Below, one piece after another: positions 39,030-50,281 of a stretch of 64,000 nucleotides of DNA. The notes beneath the pieces were generated by a model, which saw nothing but the letters and a program-made list of their open reading frames with translations, was not told the DNA's origin and searched no databases. The stretch's first letter is position 1; each line of letters starts with the position of its first letter. This DNA is from Sphagnum compactum. Lineage: Eukaryota > Bryophyta > Sphagnopsida > Sphagnales. The position numbers were made by a program, and so were the translations under genes. Location: the NCBI GenBank assembly GCA_965153455.1, contig OZ234498.1:5394001-5458000 (forward strand). Direction: 5' to 3'.

Positions 39030-42000
39030 GTTCCCTTTGTGCATATAAATTAATATAATTTCATCTATTGCTTATTTGGAAAGGATTCATTGGTTTCCAT
39101 TATTGAAAGACTTTTGAGGCCATCAAAGAGGCCCAAAGCCATTAACAACTTTTGTTAAGCTAGATTGCCTCAAATGGATGAACATACCATGTTAAGAAAG
39201 TTTTGGTACCCATCAACTTTTTTTTGTATTGGGGAAATGTAGACTAAAGTAAAAAGAAATTACCCCTTGCGAAATTGCCTTTTAAAAAATAGGATGTGAA
39301 ATAACAAATGTTGTCACATTGCATCTAATTGCCACACATTTATAGCCAATGAATAGACAAAACAATTGTTATTTTATCTATTTTTTGTCACTATTAGTCC
39401 ATCTATTTCTTCATTTATTTTGTGTCTATCACTTGGTTACGAACATCTAGACCACTAAAGTGATGACCTATCACTATCAATGATCATCCTTCTTGTTAGT
39501 TTGCCAAGGTAAGGTCCAATGTGTCTCATTTCATCTCATTTGTACATTCCTTCATTATATAGGGTCATTGCCGAACAAATGCACCATAATGCATCCTCGT
39601 TTTTTTTTTTTATTGTTAAATGTGGGGTTGTTATGTTGAGGTGCATATTGAAATCAAAGATGCATTGTTGGCTAGTGTTGAATGGTGCATTTTGGTTGAA
39701 TTGGAAGTTGGCAAGTTGGAATGATGATTTGGAAAAGTGGAGGCTTATTGGGTTTAGGGTTTGGAAAGAACACACAATTCAACATATGTTTTTTAGTTGG
39801 TATTGGCCTTCAAGTAATGGGACTCCATTCACATTTTTTAATGTAATTTTGAAAATTATGTGTAATGGAATATCAATTACAAGTTATGTGTTTCTTTCGC
39901 CTTCAAAATTTGCACAACATGTTTGTTTTTCATTTCTATAATTTTTTAATTTATTGGTTACTTGCATTTGTGCATCAGTCTATGGTTTAATGTCCATTGT
40001 CTTGCATCTTTTTAATTTGTTCTTGATTCCACATCTCATTGTCACTCATTTCTAGTTGCTCACCCTAACTTGAAGCCCATTGCTCTAACTTCTACTTGCA
40101 ATTGCTTTTGTCACCAAGCATTGCCTTTGATGTATGGGCTCTTGAATTTCTTTCAAATATTGCTCACGTTCAACCATCACATAATATATTCTTTGTACCA
40201 CCTTCATCTAAGCATGCTACAGTTTGATGGTCATGTCAATTAATGCGTTGTTTCCAAATACTATGCATGATAGGATCATTTTATAAGTCTTTTGAGATTT
40301 ATTGAATTTATTATATTTAGTTCCAATTCCCTATTTTGCCTCTTTTCTTTAATTGGGTTTCATTATGTCTTTTTAAAAAAAAATGCTTATATGAGATTTG
40401 AAGGGAAAGAGAGGAGAGGAGAAAAGAAGGGTTGTGAAAGCCACCAAAAAACACACTATGAATGTAGAAAAGATTATGTGCATGATGATGTTCACATTGT
40501 GGCAATCAGTGTTTGTAAAGTGTACGATTATCTCCTCTCTATCTTTGTATGGAAATCCATTCAATTCCAAGTCATGGGTTTGTGAGAATCTCTAGGAATA
40601 AACTAATGTCCCCTTGTAATGTAATGATTAAACAAATCTATAGATGCCTATATGAGATGAAATTTGATTATTATGGTTGTTTCATATTATGGCAAAGATC
40701 ATGTAATTTCAATGATGACTCATTACTAAATGTGTTGATATACATACATATATTGAGGTCATAGCTAGGTTGAAGTAGGTGGACAAAGAGCTATGGGTGG
40801 CATTGTTGTTGGCGTCTTCGATCATCAAGCCAATAAAAACACCTAGACATTCATAATTTTATTCTCAACATACTTCCAAATTGTAAACAATCTATCCATA
40901 ACAAAGTATCTCCACAATATCCTTCAAAAATGTAATTCTTGTTTTTCGAAACCAATACAATATATATGTTTTAACATGGTAGTATTTCCATACAAAAATT
41001 TAATTTCAACATTTTTTTCAAGATTGCTTCTTTCAGTTATGTTTTCTCCCCATGGCTTAGCTAACTAGTTATAACTTCAAAAAACATTAATTGATGAAAC
41101 TGGGTTTTAATGTTGGAAATTGATGAAATCATGTAAAGCCCACTATGATAGGAATTATAAGTTATTAGGTAGACCATGGGATTAGAAGTCATGGGGAAGA
41201 CATGTACTTTCTTGAGTTTTTTAACAACCATGTTTTACAGATTTTTTGTGATTTCAACTATTGGGTCAAACAACTCATCAAAATCGTATACAACCATTTG
41301 AGTTGTTACAACATCACTAAACAAGCATAGGTTTTTATTTGTAAACAAATTGTTAGTGTTCCATCATTCCATATGTTGAATTACAATGAATAAACCAACA
41401 AAACCTACAATGTTGGAGCAATATTTTAAATCTAGGCACAATGATGCTGATGGGACTGAATTGTTAACCCCCCTTCAAACAAATACACAAGCATTAGTGC
41501 AATCATCAAAAACCAATTGTTTTAGTGTAACCAAAAAGAGAGGGTGCAAGACCAAACAACATAATAACCGTCCGTGCAAATCTAAACGACCTTGTATTTT
41601 CTGACCTACTTCGCCAAGACAGAACCTCTGATCTTTTCCTTTATATTTCCCCACTCACTCTTCATGTGTACATCTATGATCAGAAACATACACTTCTTCT
41701 ACTCATACAAATCAGCCGAATAGAATCCTGCTGCAACCAACGCTTGCCTCTTACATTCACAAAATGCCAGCGAGTACAAACTTCCCTACTGCAGAATACT
41801 CATCTAAGTGCAGACTACAAAAATTGCCCGAAAGCACAAGCTTCCTGACTACAAAAATGTTCATCAAAGACCAGACTCCTATTTAAGTCTAGCCCTCCAT
41901 ATGTTCATTTGCATCAACTTGGCCAAGTTGCTGCGCAGCGGAGAGTTCTAACAACTAGCCAAGTCCTCCAACACAGAGCTACTTACACCTACCTTTCAAA

Positions 42001-42400
42001 AAAATGTCCAGAGCACAAGCTTTTCTACCTCCTGAATGTTCTCCTCCCAGATCAGACCACTACCAGCCCACCATTGCCCTCCCTTTGTTAACTTCTTTTA
42101 GAAGCCTCATAAAAATCCTCCTACTCCGTTCCGTCCATCTCCCACACATCCGCCGCCGTTCCTCCCACCTTCTCATCAATTCAGCTCCATTCCTCTTCAT
42201 CATTCCCAACCGCCTTCTTCCCTGAACCACACAGCACACAACACCAGAGATATCCAACCCCATGCAATTCCATGCAGCAGTAATGGAGGTGCCATAGCAA
42301 AAGACGGCTAATAAAGCAAATTTAGATCCTAAGATCAAGAAGTGTTCACACTGGTGTGGCGACCTCATTTCGTGTTACATTAGCACTAATGCAAACTCTC
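39030..42400. other. Intergenic sequence, no host gene recognised
   Basis: Mostly AT-rich. The segment 41,560-42,370 is richer in GC and C-rich on the plus strand, like transcribed UTR sequence, but I find no exon that can be named. A frame at 41,386-41,604 (MLEQYFKSR...) could be an N-terminal scrap of the hAT-like transposase that follows, split off by this block. Confidence 0.4.
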
Positions 42401-43784
42401 TATCAACATGCACATGCAACAATCCAACCATTGCTTTAATATGCCCTGGTGGGTTATCAATATTTGTTGCCCATGCTGCTAATTTATGCAAAATCACTAG
42501 GGTTGAGGAAGAACCTTTGAAGAAGAACAAAAATAAATACCTATCTTCTAGGAAATGTTAAGATTTATGGGCAACATTTTTTCCCTTAAACTAAAATGTT
42601 GCAAATAAGTGTTGGGCAAGTGGTGTGTGCATTATAGTAACATGAAAATATTAATTTTAGGCCCCAAGTCAAACATTCTTGAGAAGCATGTTGGAAAGAG
42701 AAAGGCTACAAAAGATCTTCCACACATGGGGGTTAAAAAAAATGATGGTTTGTTGACAAAAAATGTCGACACTTGAAGAACCAAACAATATACATGAGTA
42801 AAAGTCAATGTATAATTCTTAAACATGTGTGATGTGGGTGGAAGGATGAAGGGGGCATAAAAAGGTAACAATTTGCAACAATATTTAATCATCTTCAACA
42901 ATGGTGCAACCCATGTTGGAGTAGGAGGTTTTTAAGGCTCTATTTTCTTTTCTCGATGTTCCAATGCTATCAAAAAAATAGTGGTCAAATTCATCTAGCT
43001 AGGTGATGGGGAACTTTATGCATTAGAAAGTGAAATCCAAGGTAAGAAACATGTTTAAATCTTCTCAATACCTAGCACTTGTGATGAGGCGACAACTATT
43101 GATATTCAATCATACATATCATATTGTGATAATATCATGTTTGTTGCAACTTATTTATTTAGTTGTAATCTAGTTCTATTAAACTTTTTTAGTTGTAATC
43201 TAATTCCATTGAACAAGTTGCAACGGACATAGTTTTCTCATAATGTCAATTCATAAGTATGTTGTTGAGGATTAAACTTATTTGTCAATCTTGATTTCAC
43301 TTGAGTGCGTCACTAGAGGTGGAAATGTTAACAATTTAACCAACATGATCAAGGATGTAATTGCCATTGATGGAGGTCTATTTAAATATGAAATTATTTC
43401 GAAATTGTTATCATTTGGAGCTAACAACATGAGCATCTTTTAAGTGAATTTTAATTGTCATTTTGATTTGTTCATTTCTACATTTGTGCATTTTGTTGTC
43501 AAGTCTAGCACTAGATTTTAAATCTTGTGTTTTTATGATTTGAAATGTTTTATTTCCATCTTGGTGTGATAGGGAATGAGAAACGGGGTGAAAAAAAAAA
43601 ATTCAATGATTTTTCTCTTCACATAAAAAGAATCCATTGCATGAGCCATCATACTAGCCTCATTGTTCAAACCTTGTCTCATTTGCCTTTTGTTTTTAGA
43701 ATTGAGTCCTTGCTCCAATCTTTATATATTTTTTCTTGCATAGTCCGAAAATACACATAAAGTTTACAAAGCTAGGTTGGTTAT

Positions 43785-45066
43785 GCACTGGAACCCCGTG
43801 CCTAATGCATAGGTGTGTTATTTCAACAGTGTTTGGTTCATGTTTTAGTTTTTTTTAAAAACTTTTATCTTTTTTATTTATTATTTTTATGTGTTTTCTG
43901 TTATTTTTATTATTTTTTATAATAAAAATAAAATGTTTCTTTTTCACTTTTGTATTTTTGTTTATTTGGATGCAAGTTTGAAGTTTGGAAAAAGAAGACA
44001 CACCTCATTCTTTTTTCAAGTAGGGTTTTTCTTCATTATTATAAGTTTTATTTTTTCTTATTTTCTATTCTTTATTTGTTTTTTCTTTTTTGTAATTTTT
44101 TTCTTTTAAAATGATTTTACTGTATTTCCCTTTCCTTGTTTCATTTGTTTCCATTCCTTTTTAATAGTTTTTGTGTTTTTACTTTTTTTTCTTTATGTTT
44201 GTTTCATGTTTTAATTTTTTCTATTCTTATTTTGTCTATCTTCATTTTTTTTCTATTTTTATGCGTTTATTTATTTATTTAGTTTCTATTTTCTTTTCCA
44301 AAAAAAATCTAGTTTTTCTAATATGTCTTATAATAAAAATAATTAAAAAAAAACTTTTTTATTTTTGTTTGATTAGATGCAGGTTTGAAGTTTGGAAAAA
44401 GAAGACAAACCTCATTTTTTTTTCAAGTATGGTTTTTTTTCTCTTTCTTTTGCTCTCTGTTTTGTTTCTTATTTTTTGTCATCTATTTTTTTTATTTTTT
44501 TAAAAGATTATTTTACTGTATTTCCCTTTTTTGTTTCATGTTTAAGTGTTTACAAAAAGTTTCTAATTGTTAAAGTGCTTTTCTTTTTTTGTTTTTTTCT
44601 AGTTTTTTCCTTTTTAAAAATATATATTTGTTCTGTTTGGATGGATGACGGGACGGATGACGGGATGGATGACGGACGGACGGATAGAAAGCTTCATTTC
44701 ATCCCGACGTCCTTTAAAAAAACTTTTTTATTTTTGTTTGATTAGATGCAGGTTTGAAGTATGAAAAAAGAAGACAAACCTCATTTATTTTTTCAAGTAT
44801 GGTTTTTTTTCTCTTTCTTTTGCTCTCTGTTTTGTTTCTTATTTTTTGTCATTTATTTTCAAATTTTTTTAAATATTATTTTACTGTATTTCCCTTTTTT
44901 GTTTCATGTTTAAGTGTTTACAAAAAGTTTCTAATTGTTAAAGTGCTTTTCTGTTTTTATTTTTTTTCTAGTTTTTTCCCTTTTTAAAATATATATTTGT
45001 TCTGTCTGGATGGATGACGGGATGGATGACGGTCGGACGGATGGAAAGTTTCATTTCATCCCGACA
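43785..45066 (-). mobile_element. Helitron-like element with internal ~370-400-bp tandem repeats
   Basis: Read on the minus strand it starts TCGGGATGAAATGAAA followed by a CCGTCC-rich tract, and ends TGCATTAGGCACGGGGTTCCAGTG. That end matches the 3' hairpin region of the 12.2-kb element (TGCATTATGCACCGGGTTC). On the plus strand three copies of GGTTTGAAGTTTGGAAAAAGAAGAC-type sequence begin at about 43,975, 44,383 and 44,752. The start motif occurs twice (about 44,640-44,710 and 45,005-45,065). Phe-rich frames across this T-rich block are by-products. Confidence 0.5.
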
Positions 45067-45758
45067 AACGACCACGACTTCCTTTACTATATAGAATTAC
45101 TTCTTAGTTACAAAAGTTCTTTTCTCTTCTTCCAAAATGTGGGCCATAGCCATGAGGCTCTGTGCATGTGCAAGATTGCGAGAGATTCAGTAACTTGGAT
45201 TGTGATATTGATGGATGTTATAACGGTAGATTTTTGTGAAGTCTTTGCTTACTAATCCTCTGTTGGAAGGTAAGTGCAGAGTTCTCTAGAAACCAAATTT
45301 GGCACACATAGTCTATTATTAGAAGAGCATTACTATTTAAAATGAAGGAGACCAGATCATGCTGCGGAAGAGGGTCATGTAGTAGTCCTTGTACAAACTT
45401 TCTTTTTCTTTTTAAAAAAAAAAATTTAGTGGAAAAGAAGAGGGATTGCCCATTTTCCAAGCTGGATGTACATCTTATCTCTACTAGCACAGAACATGGC
45501 CCCAAGACATCAGCAGCAAAATCAAGTGCCTAAAATCATGGGCACCTAAACAGAGTTAAAAGGTAAATTAACTCACTAATATACAGTCCTGGCCATAAGT
45601 AAGCATTTGATCTCTTCCAGGTTCTTCCCACTCAAGTGCTTCTACACACACCTGCAAGATAGTCAAGGCCCCCAAAGAGCAAGAGATCAGAAAGAGAGGA
45701 GAGGAGACCTGAAGAAAAGATGCTTCAGCTTCAACATAAGCCAGATTTCTCTAACTAG

Positions 45759-47551
45759 GTTATCTCTAATGCTGATTCTACTCTACATACCTCCACATCA
45801 ATGGAGCAAATTGACCAACTGCAGGACACACCTGCTTCTACTCTACATACCTCCACATCAATGGAGCAAATTGACCAACTGCAGGACACACCAGCAGCTG
45901 TGTATGATCACACTAGTTCTCTGGAAGAGGTAAGCCATGAATTTCATGCTCTTCTTCTTCTGAAGCTAGAATTGGACTAGGAACATACAGACCCACATAT
46001 ATGTAGCAGAAATACTGTATAAACCTCACATTTGAGTTTTAGTCTAAGTGTCTAATAATTCTATACAAGATGCTCACAACAACAATGAATATTAAGGCCA
46101 GTTTTCTATACATGGATAATTCTATAACACGAAAACAGGACTTGCAATGCCCTCAGATAAAAAGAAAAAGGTTATGACATACTAAAGAGTTCAAAGGATC
46201 ACAAGATGCAGCTTCAAAATGCAAGGAATTTAGTGGCAATTACCTTTTATCTTCAGAAGGATAAAACTTTGTGTGTAAACTGTTTTTCAGGATGTGATAT
46301 CTAAGGTTCATATCATGAGGGATCCCAGTGACCCACAGTGGGGATTTGCAGACCTACAACTGCATTTCATTGAGCTGAGAAAAAACCACCAACCTGACCC
46401 ACGGCTACTTGGTTTGGACGTCAGAGAACAACTGGGAATTACTCAGAATCAGGGCAATCACATTGCTCCAAATTCACTTGGCAGTGTCTGTCTCCCTTGG
46501 AAGGAAGATCAACTCCCTCCTCAGAAGTTAGAGGATGTAATGGACACATTGTTCAATGCTTTGCCTGACAATGTGCAAGACAGAAAAGATGGACTAGTAT
46601 GTTTGCCTTGCAAGGAAGACAATCTTACCTCTCACAGCAAGATTGAAGATGTCATGGGCATATTGTTTGAGACTTTGCCCAGCAATGTGCCAGGTCAAGT
46701 GGAAAACCTCAACTGCCAACATGGTGAGTTAACAGTGACAAGTCCGTGCAAGCTCTCCCAAGAAGATGAAGGTATGGACATTCCCTTTCTAGTACTAAAT
46801 TGAATCATGTGAGTAAGCTACATAACATATGTTGATGCAATTCTCTCAGTCCAAAATGACAGGAACGTACCTTGTCCATGTATCAAATAAGATTAGCTGA
46901 TTGATTTAGTTGTCCAAACCAGGACTGGAAGACAATTGTTGGTGCCTGCAATGTATCACCAGATATCTCTCTGCATTTCCTAAGTCAAATGCATTCACTT
47001 CAGGCATTGTAAGCTAGGCAATGTTGATAAAACAAGGACAACCCAATATGTTAGGAACCTAGCCTGGCAATATACGCTACCAAAACTCATCAAATTGGTT
47101 TTCTCAAACAGAATCCAAGGATGCTTGTTGGTGCACACAATGCATCACTAATGATCTCAGTGCATTATCAAAGTCACATGCAGTCAGTGCAGATCCTCAG
47201 TATGGGTATCTTATGTCAGACCAGGATCTCCAAGATCAGCCAGCACATCTCCAAAAAGTTCCCAGTTTCAGATGTGAAGGAGAAGTGCTGGGTCATGAAG
47301 TCACATTTGAAGCAGAAGACAAGATTGTGGAGTTCAACATGTTCATGGAACTAGAGGACTCCTTCCAAAACCAATTGTCTGAAGTTGTTAGTGCACTACC
47401 ACAAGGTCAAGAACTCAAGGTGCACGACACATGCAGGGATCACCAGGACTACTTCCTCGAATACTTGCTTGAAAATGATTCCAAGGGGAAAGGAGGATTT
47501 GAAAAGCTCAGTATTTGTGTGGGAGAAGAAGAGTTGGGTCATGCACACTAA
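45759..47551 (+). CDS. Spliced gene or captured gene fragment of unknown function
   Basis: Three exons join in phase: 45,759-45,929 (acceptor CTAACTAG, donor GTAAGC), 46,291-46,771 (acceptor TTTTTCAG, donor GTATGG) and 47,112-47,551. The first exon holds a perfect 20-residue duplication (STLHTSTSMEQIDQLQDTPA-like) from a 60-bp tandem repeat. The second opens DVISKVHIMRDPSDPQWGF and contains two copies of a module of about 31 residues, VCLPWKEDQLPPQKLEDVM and VCLPCKEDNLTSHSKIEDVM. The third has a Cys-rich start, CWCTQCITNDLSAL, whose twin CWCLQCITRYLSAF lies at 46,923-47,000 in an apparently skipped exon. I do not recognise the family. The stop comes just past the insertion edge, so the last residues (about LGHAH) derive from the target DNA and the gene is probably 3'-truncated. 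Upstream exons may exist at 45.1-45.74 kb but could not be joined safely. Confidence 0.5.
45776..45892 (+). repeat. Perfect tandem duplication with a 60-bp period inside an exon
   Basis: Two adjacent copies starting at 45,776 and 45,836 are identical over about 57 bases, beginning TTCTACTCTACATACCTCC. The length is a multiple of three, so the reading frame is kept. The identity shows that the duplication is recent. Confidence 0.95.
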
Positions 47552-48515
47552 AGGAATTTTTTTTAAATAACATAGAAACCAGGTGGATAAGTATGTTGTC
47601 CCCAACCAAAATAGTCATGTTTGAATATAGATATTTGTTGGTGAAAATGGCAAAAGGTTGTGTTGAGATTTCGGTTGCATTAATTAATTTTGATTTTATG
47701 TGTGAGATTGTTGTTCTCTTCGGCCTTGTTGCTTTGTTATCGTTGCTACAAACTATGCACGTTCTAATCAAGTTCCCCCAACAAAGGGATGTCTTTGCTT
47801 GCACAACTACATTGTAGCTATTGAAGTTTGTCAAGCTCAACTTTATGAATTTTACAACAATATGAAGACTTGCTTTGTGTCAGACACCTTCCAAAACTTT
47901 AAAGATGTGATGTCATGCAAGCATGCCGTCATTTCTTTGACCTAGATTGCATTTGAATTAATATGAATACTGTGTGTGTTAAATTATTGGCCTTCCAATG
48001 TGGTGACAAACAACATTATGCAATGCACCCTAAACCTGTCACATGCAAACCGTACAAAGTTATTCAAAAACTTTTTAATACCATTGTGGACAATATCAAA
48101 CTCATGTGCATAGGTATTACATCAATAACGTGCACATATCTTTCATAAGTTATATGAATAAATTCATTATTTCAATGTTGTCTTGAGGGGAAATTCTTAT
48201 GTTTGTTACTTGTATGCATGAGATTAACCGAAATGTTTGATCCTTTATTTGTTTTTCCAAATTTGTTTGACGTTGGAAACGATTAGGAGGCTAGTGAGGT
48301 TGTTGTGAAATTTTATTGACTATTTTATTTATAAGAAGTTTTCATATGTATTGTGTTTTTTTTTTTGCATTAGTTTTTCCTTTGAAAAAAAATGGAGCGG
48401 ATAAATAATTAGGGGGAAGAGTGATTTTGACAAGGAAGGAGGATGCGAACTTTTCGAAAAATGAAGGTAGGAGACTTCCTAACGTTTGCCTAGTTGTACA
48501 TGCACACAATGTCAA

Positions 48516-48710
48516 GTAATCACTGAACCTAAAGCTAAGGAAATTGACATATGAAAGCTTATTTCTTGTGAGGGGATCAATCACCGAACCTAAAGTTAAC
48601 GAAATTGACATATATGGAAGATTATTTGTTGTATGGAGATTAGCCATCAAACCTAAAGCTAAGGAATCGACATATGGAAACTTATATGTTGTGTCAGGAC
48701 ACTACGACAA
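48516..48710. repeat. Three tandem copies of a 61-62-bp unit
   Basis: GAACCTAAAGCTAAGG-type landmarks occur at about 48,526, 48,587 and 48,649, each followed by GACATATGGAA and TTGTTGTG-like sequence. They lie between hAT relic A and the LTR fragment. No coding role seen. Confidence 0.8.
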
Positions 48711-48959
48711 TTGAGCATGGGATAATGCTATGAAAATAATTTACTAGACTATGAAATGTTCAAATCTAGCCTTTAGTAGAGTATAATGACAATAACAAAT
48801 TGACAAGACAATCTAACAATGAAGTGCAACAAATTGATTTAGTTAGTAAAACAATATGGCAAATTGATATGACAAGTCAATTTGGGTAAAGGTACTACAG
48901 TATCTAAAGAAAATTTGGCAAAATTTTGAGGATGTTGGTGGTTGTTTGTCTTCACTATT

Positions 48960-49242
48960 ATTGTCATGTAGGAGAGTTTTTGGGGCAAATCTTGTGAGGA
49001 GAGCAAAATGCATATATAATACTCAATGGATCTTTAATGAAAGTTGGAAGAGATAACCATTTCTTATCTTCTTATTTCCACAATTAGGAATTGTAGCTTT
49101 GTTCCAAATGTGACTGCAAGTTTGATTAGGTCCATGTTAGTAATTTCTATGCGGTGTTCATTTTTAATGTAATAGGACAAGAACCCAGAAGCAATGCAGG
49201 AATTAATAAGCAATAATTTAAAACTGTAAAAATGTAGCACTA
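48960..49242 (+). mobile_element. LTR fragment, inverted relative to the LTR at 62.5 kb
   Basis: It matches the reverse complement of about 62,469-62,760, with landmarks AATCTTGTGAGGAGAGCA, ACTCAATGGATCTTTAATGAAAG, CACAATTAGGAATTGTA and a CACTAACA end. The sequence following it is not the leader found beside the other LTR, so this is a solo or 3' copy. Its left edge and target duplication could not be fixed. Confidence 0.7.
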
Positions 49243-50099
49243 ACAAGACCTGCAAGCTGGTGGACAATTGTGCTGGGGGTTGGCAATCCTGATGCCTCCT
49301 CCAATCCAAGGGTGGTGTTGATGCTTCAGGGCTTTGAAAGTAGATGGTTTTCACTACAGACTATGAATTGGTACTTGACTTGGGCTTGATTTCCTCACCC
49401 TTCTCTTTCAGATTAAAGCAAATGAAACCAATGTGACCAGAAAAGGAGGAGCTTAACTTCTCTTCTAGCGCTTTCCTGGCACTACCTCACTGAACTACCT
49501 ATTCAACTGCAGCTAAGAACTGTCGGCAACAACAAAACTGGCAGCCATTTGCACTCCTCAATATGGACAGTCTCCACTATTATCATGCTGACATCTTGAT
49601 CAAACATGCAACTAACCCCTAAATCACACAAGCTACACAGCATAGAGAAACATCAAGCTTAATACAGCAGAAAGAGAATGTTGATGTGCATTGTCATGCA
49701 GCTTGGTTCCTGAGTTTTTATGGAATAAAGGCACATTAGCATTAGCTCAATTGACATATACAACTTCCTTGTTCTACCAATTGCATGTCATACCCAGTAT
49801 GAGACACAAAGGGAAAAAAAACACTTCAAATTCCACACATAAAGGCCAGCACCTTGTTGATTATCACTCACATAAGCATTGTCTACCAGCTCCATACAAG
49901 TTCTCACAAAGCAACTATCACCCTCCCTATCACTGACACTCTGTGCAACTCACAAAAATGCTCATCACACCCTATCTGCAAAACCTGCAAACAGAAAAGA
50001 CAGATCCCAACTCGCACACTAGAAAAGCTACATTGTGCCCAATCTTTCACCCACACACTTCACTACTGGCTCTTCTTCAGCTTGAGCTCCCCAACACTT

Positions 50100-50281
50100 T
50101 TCATTTTATTTGAGCAACTTTTATTCTAGATTGTCAAATTTGTTTTGGGGACTTTTTGGTGCACCAAAATGGGTCTTGCAGCATCATCCTGGTTTTCCCA
50201 TTTCATTACAAACAAAAATAAAGCAACTACTGACACACCAAATTTGAGTAAACCATAAGGCATACCAGTCTGGTGCAAATG
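50100..50281 (-). terminator. Probable 3' UTR and poly(A) signal of SPEF1
   Basis: On the minus strand AATAAA hexamers lie at about 50,106-50,122, roughly 160-175 bases after the stop codon. This is a normal spacing for a short 3' UTR. Confidence 0.45.

Larger units (their letters stand above)
43776..47546. mobile_element. Composite insertion into hAT relic A, with a 13-14-bp imperfect target duplication
   Basis: Copy B reads continuously from the ...KYT.SLQS region into the TRWISML region. Copy A is interrupted exactly there. The left edge is GCTAG followed by GTTGGTTATGCAC (43,776-43,788). The right edge is GTTGGGTCATGCAC (47,533-47,546) followed by ACTAAAGG, which resumes the relic. The two edge copies differ by one base and one indel. 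The interior has a GC-rich element end, tandem repeats (43.78-45.06 kb) and an intron-bearing gene piece (45.1-47.5 kb). One event or two nested ones cannot be decided here. Confidence 0.65.
42440..48385 (+). pseudogene. hAT-like transposase relic (DUF4371-type), copy A, split by a 3.7-kb insertion
   Basis: Recognisable pieces in order: ILGPKSNILEKHVGKRKATK (42,655-42,715), continuing DLPHMGVKKND. Next is SSQYLALTCDEATTIDIQSY-like sequence near 43,055, requiring a frameshift. Then RGGNVNNLTNMIKDVIAIDG (from 43,314), IHCMSHHTSLIVQTLSHLP (about 43,632-43,690) and, after the insertion, IETRWISML (47,573-47,600) with RYLLVKM. This is the order of the plant hAT-like family with a BED-type N-terminus and DUF4371 domain. 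Frames are broken throughout. The relic proper is 42,440-43,775 plus 47,547-48,385. Copy B at 58.6-60.0 kb is the inverted, unsplit counterpart of 43.25 kb onward. Confidence 0.8.

Noticed and set aside
43891-45255. Several Phe/Leu-rich open frames on the plus strand
   Set aside because: They are translations of T-rich tandem repeat sequence inside the Helitron-like block.
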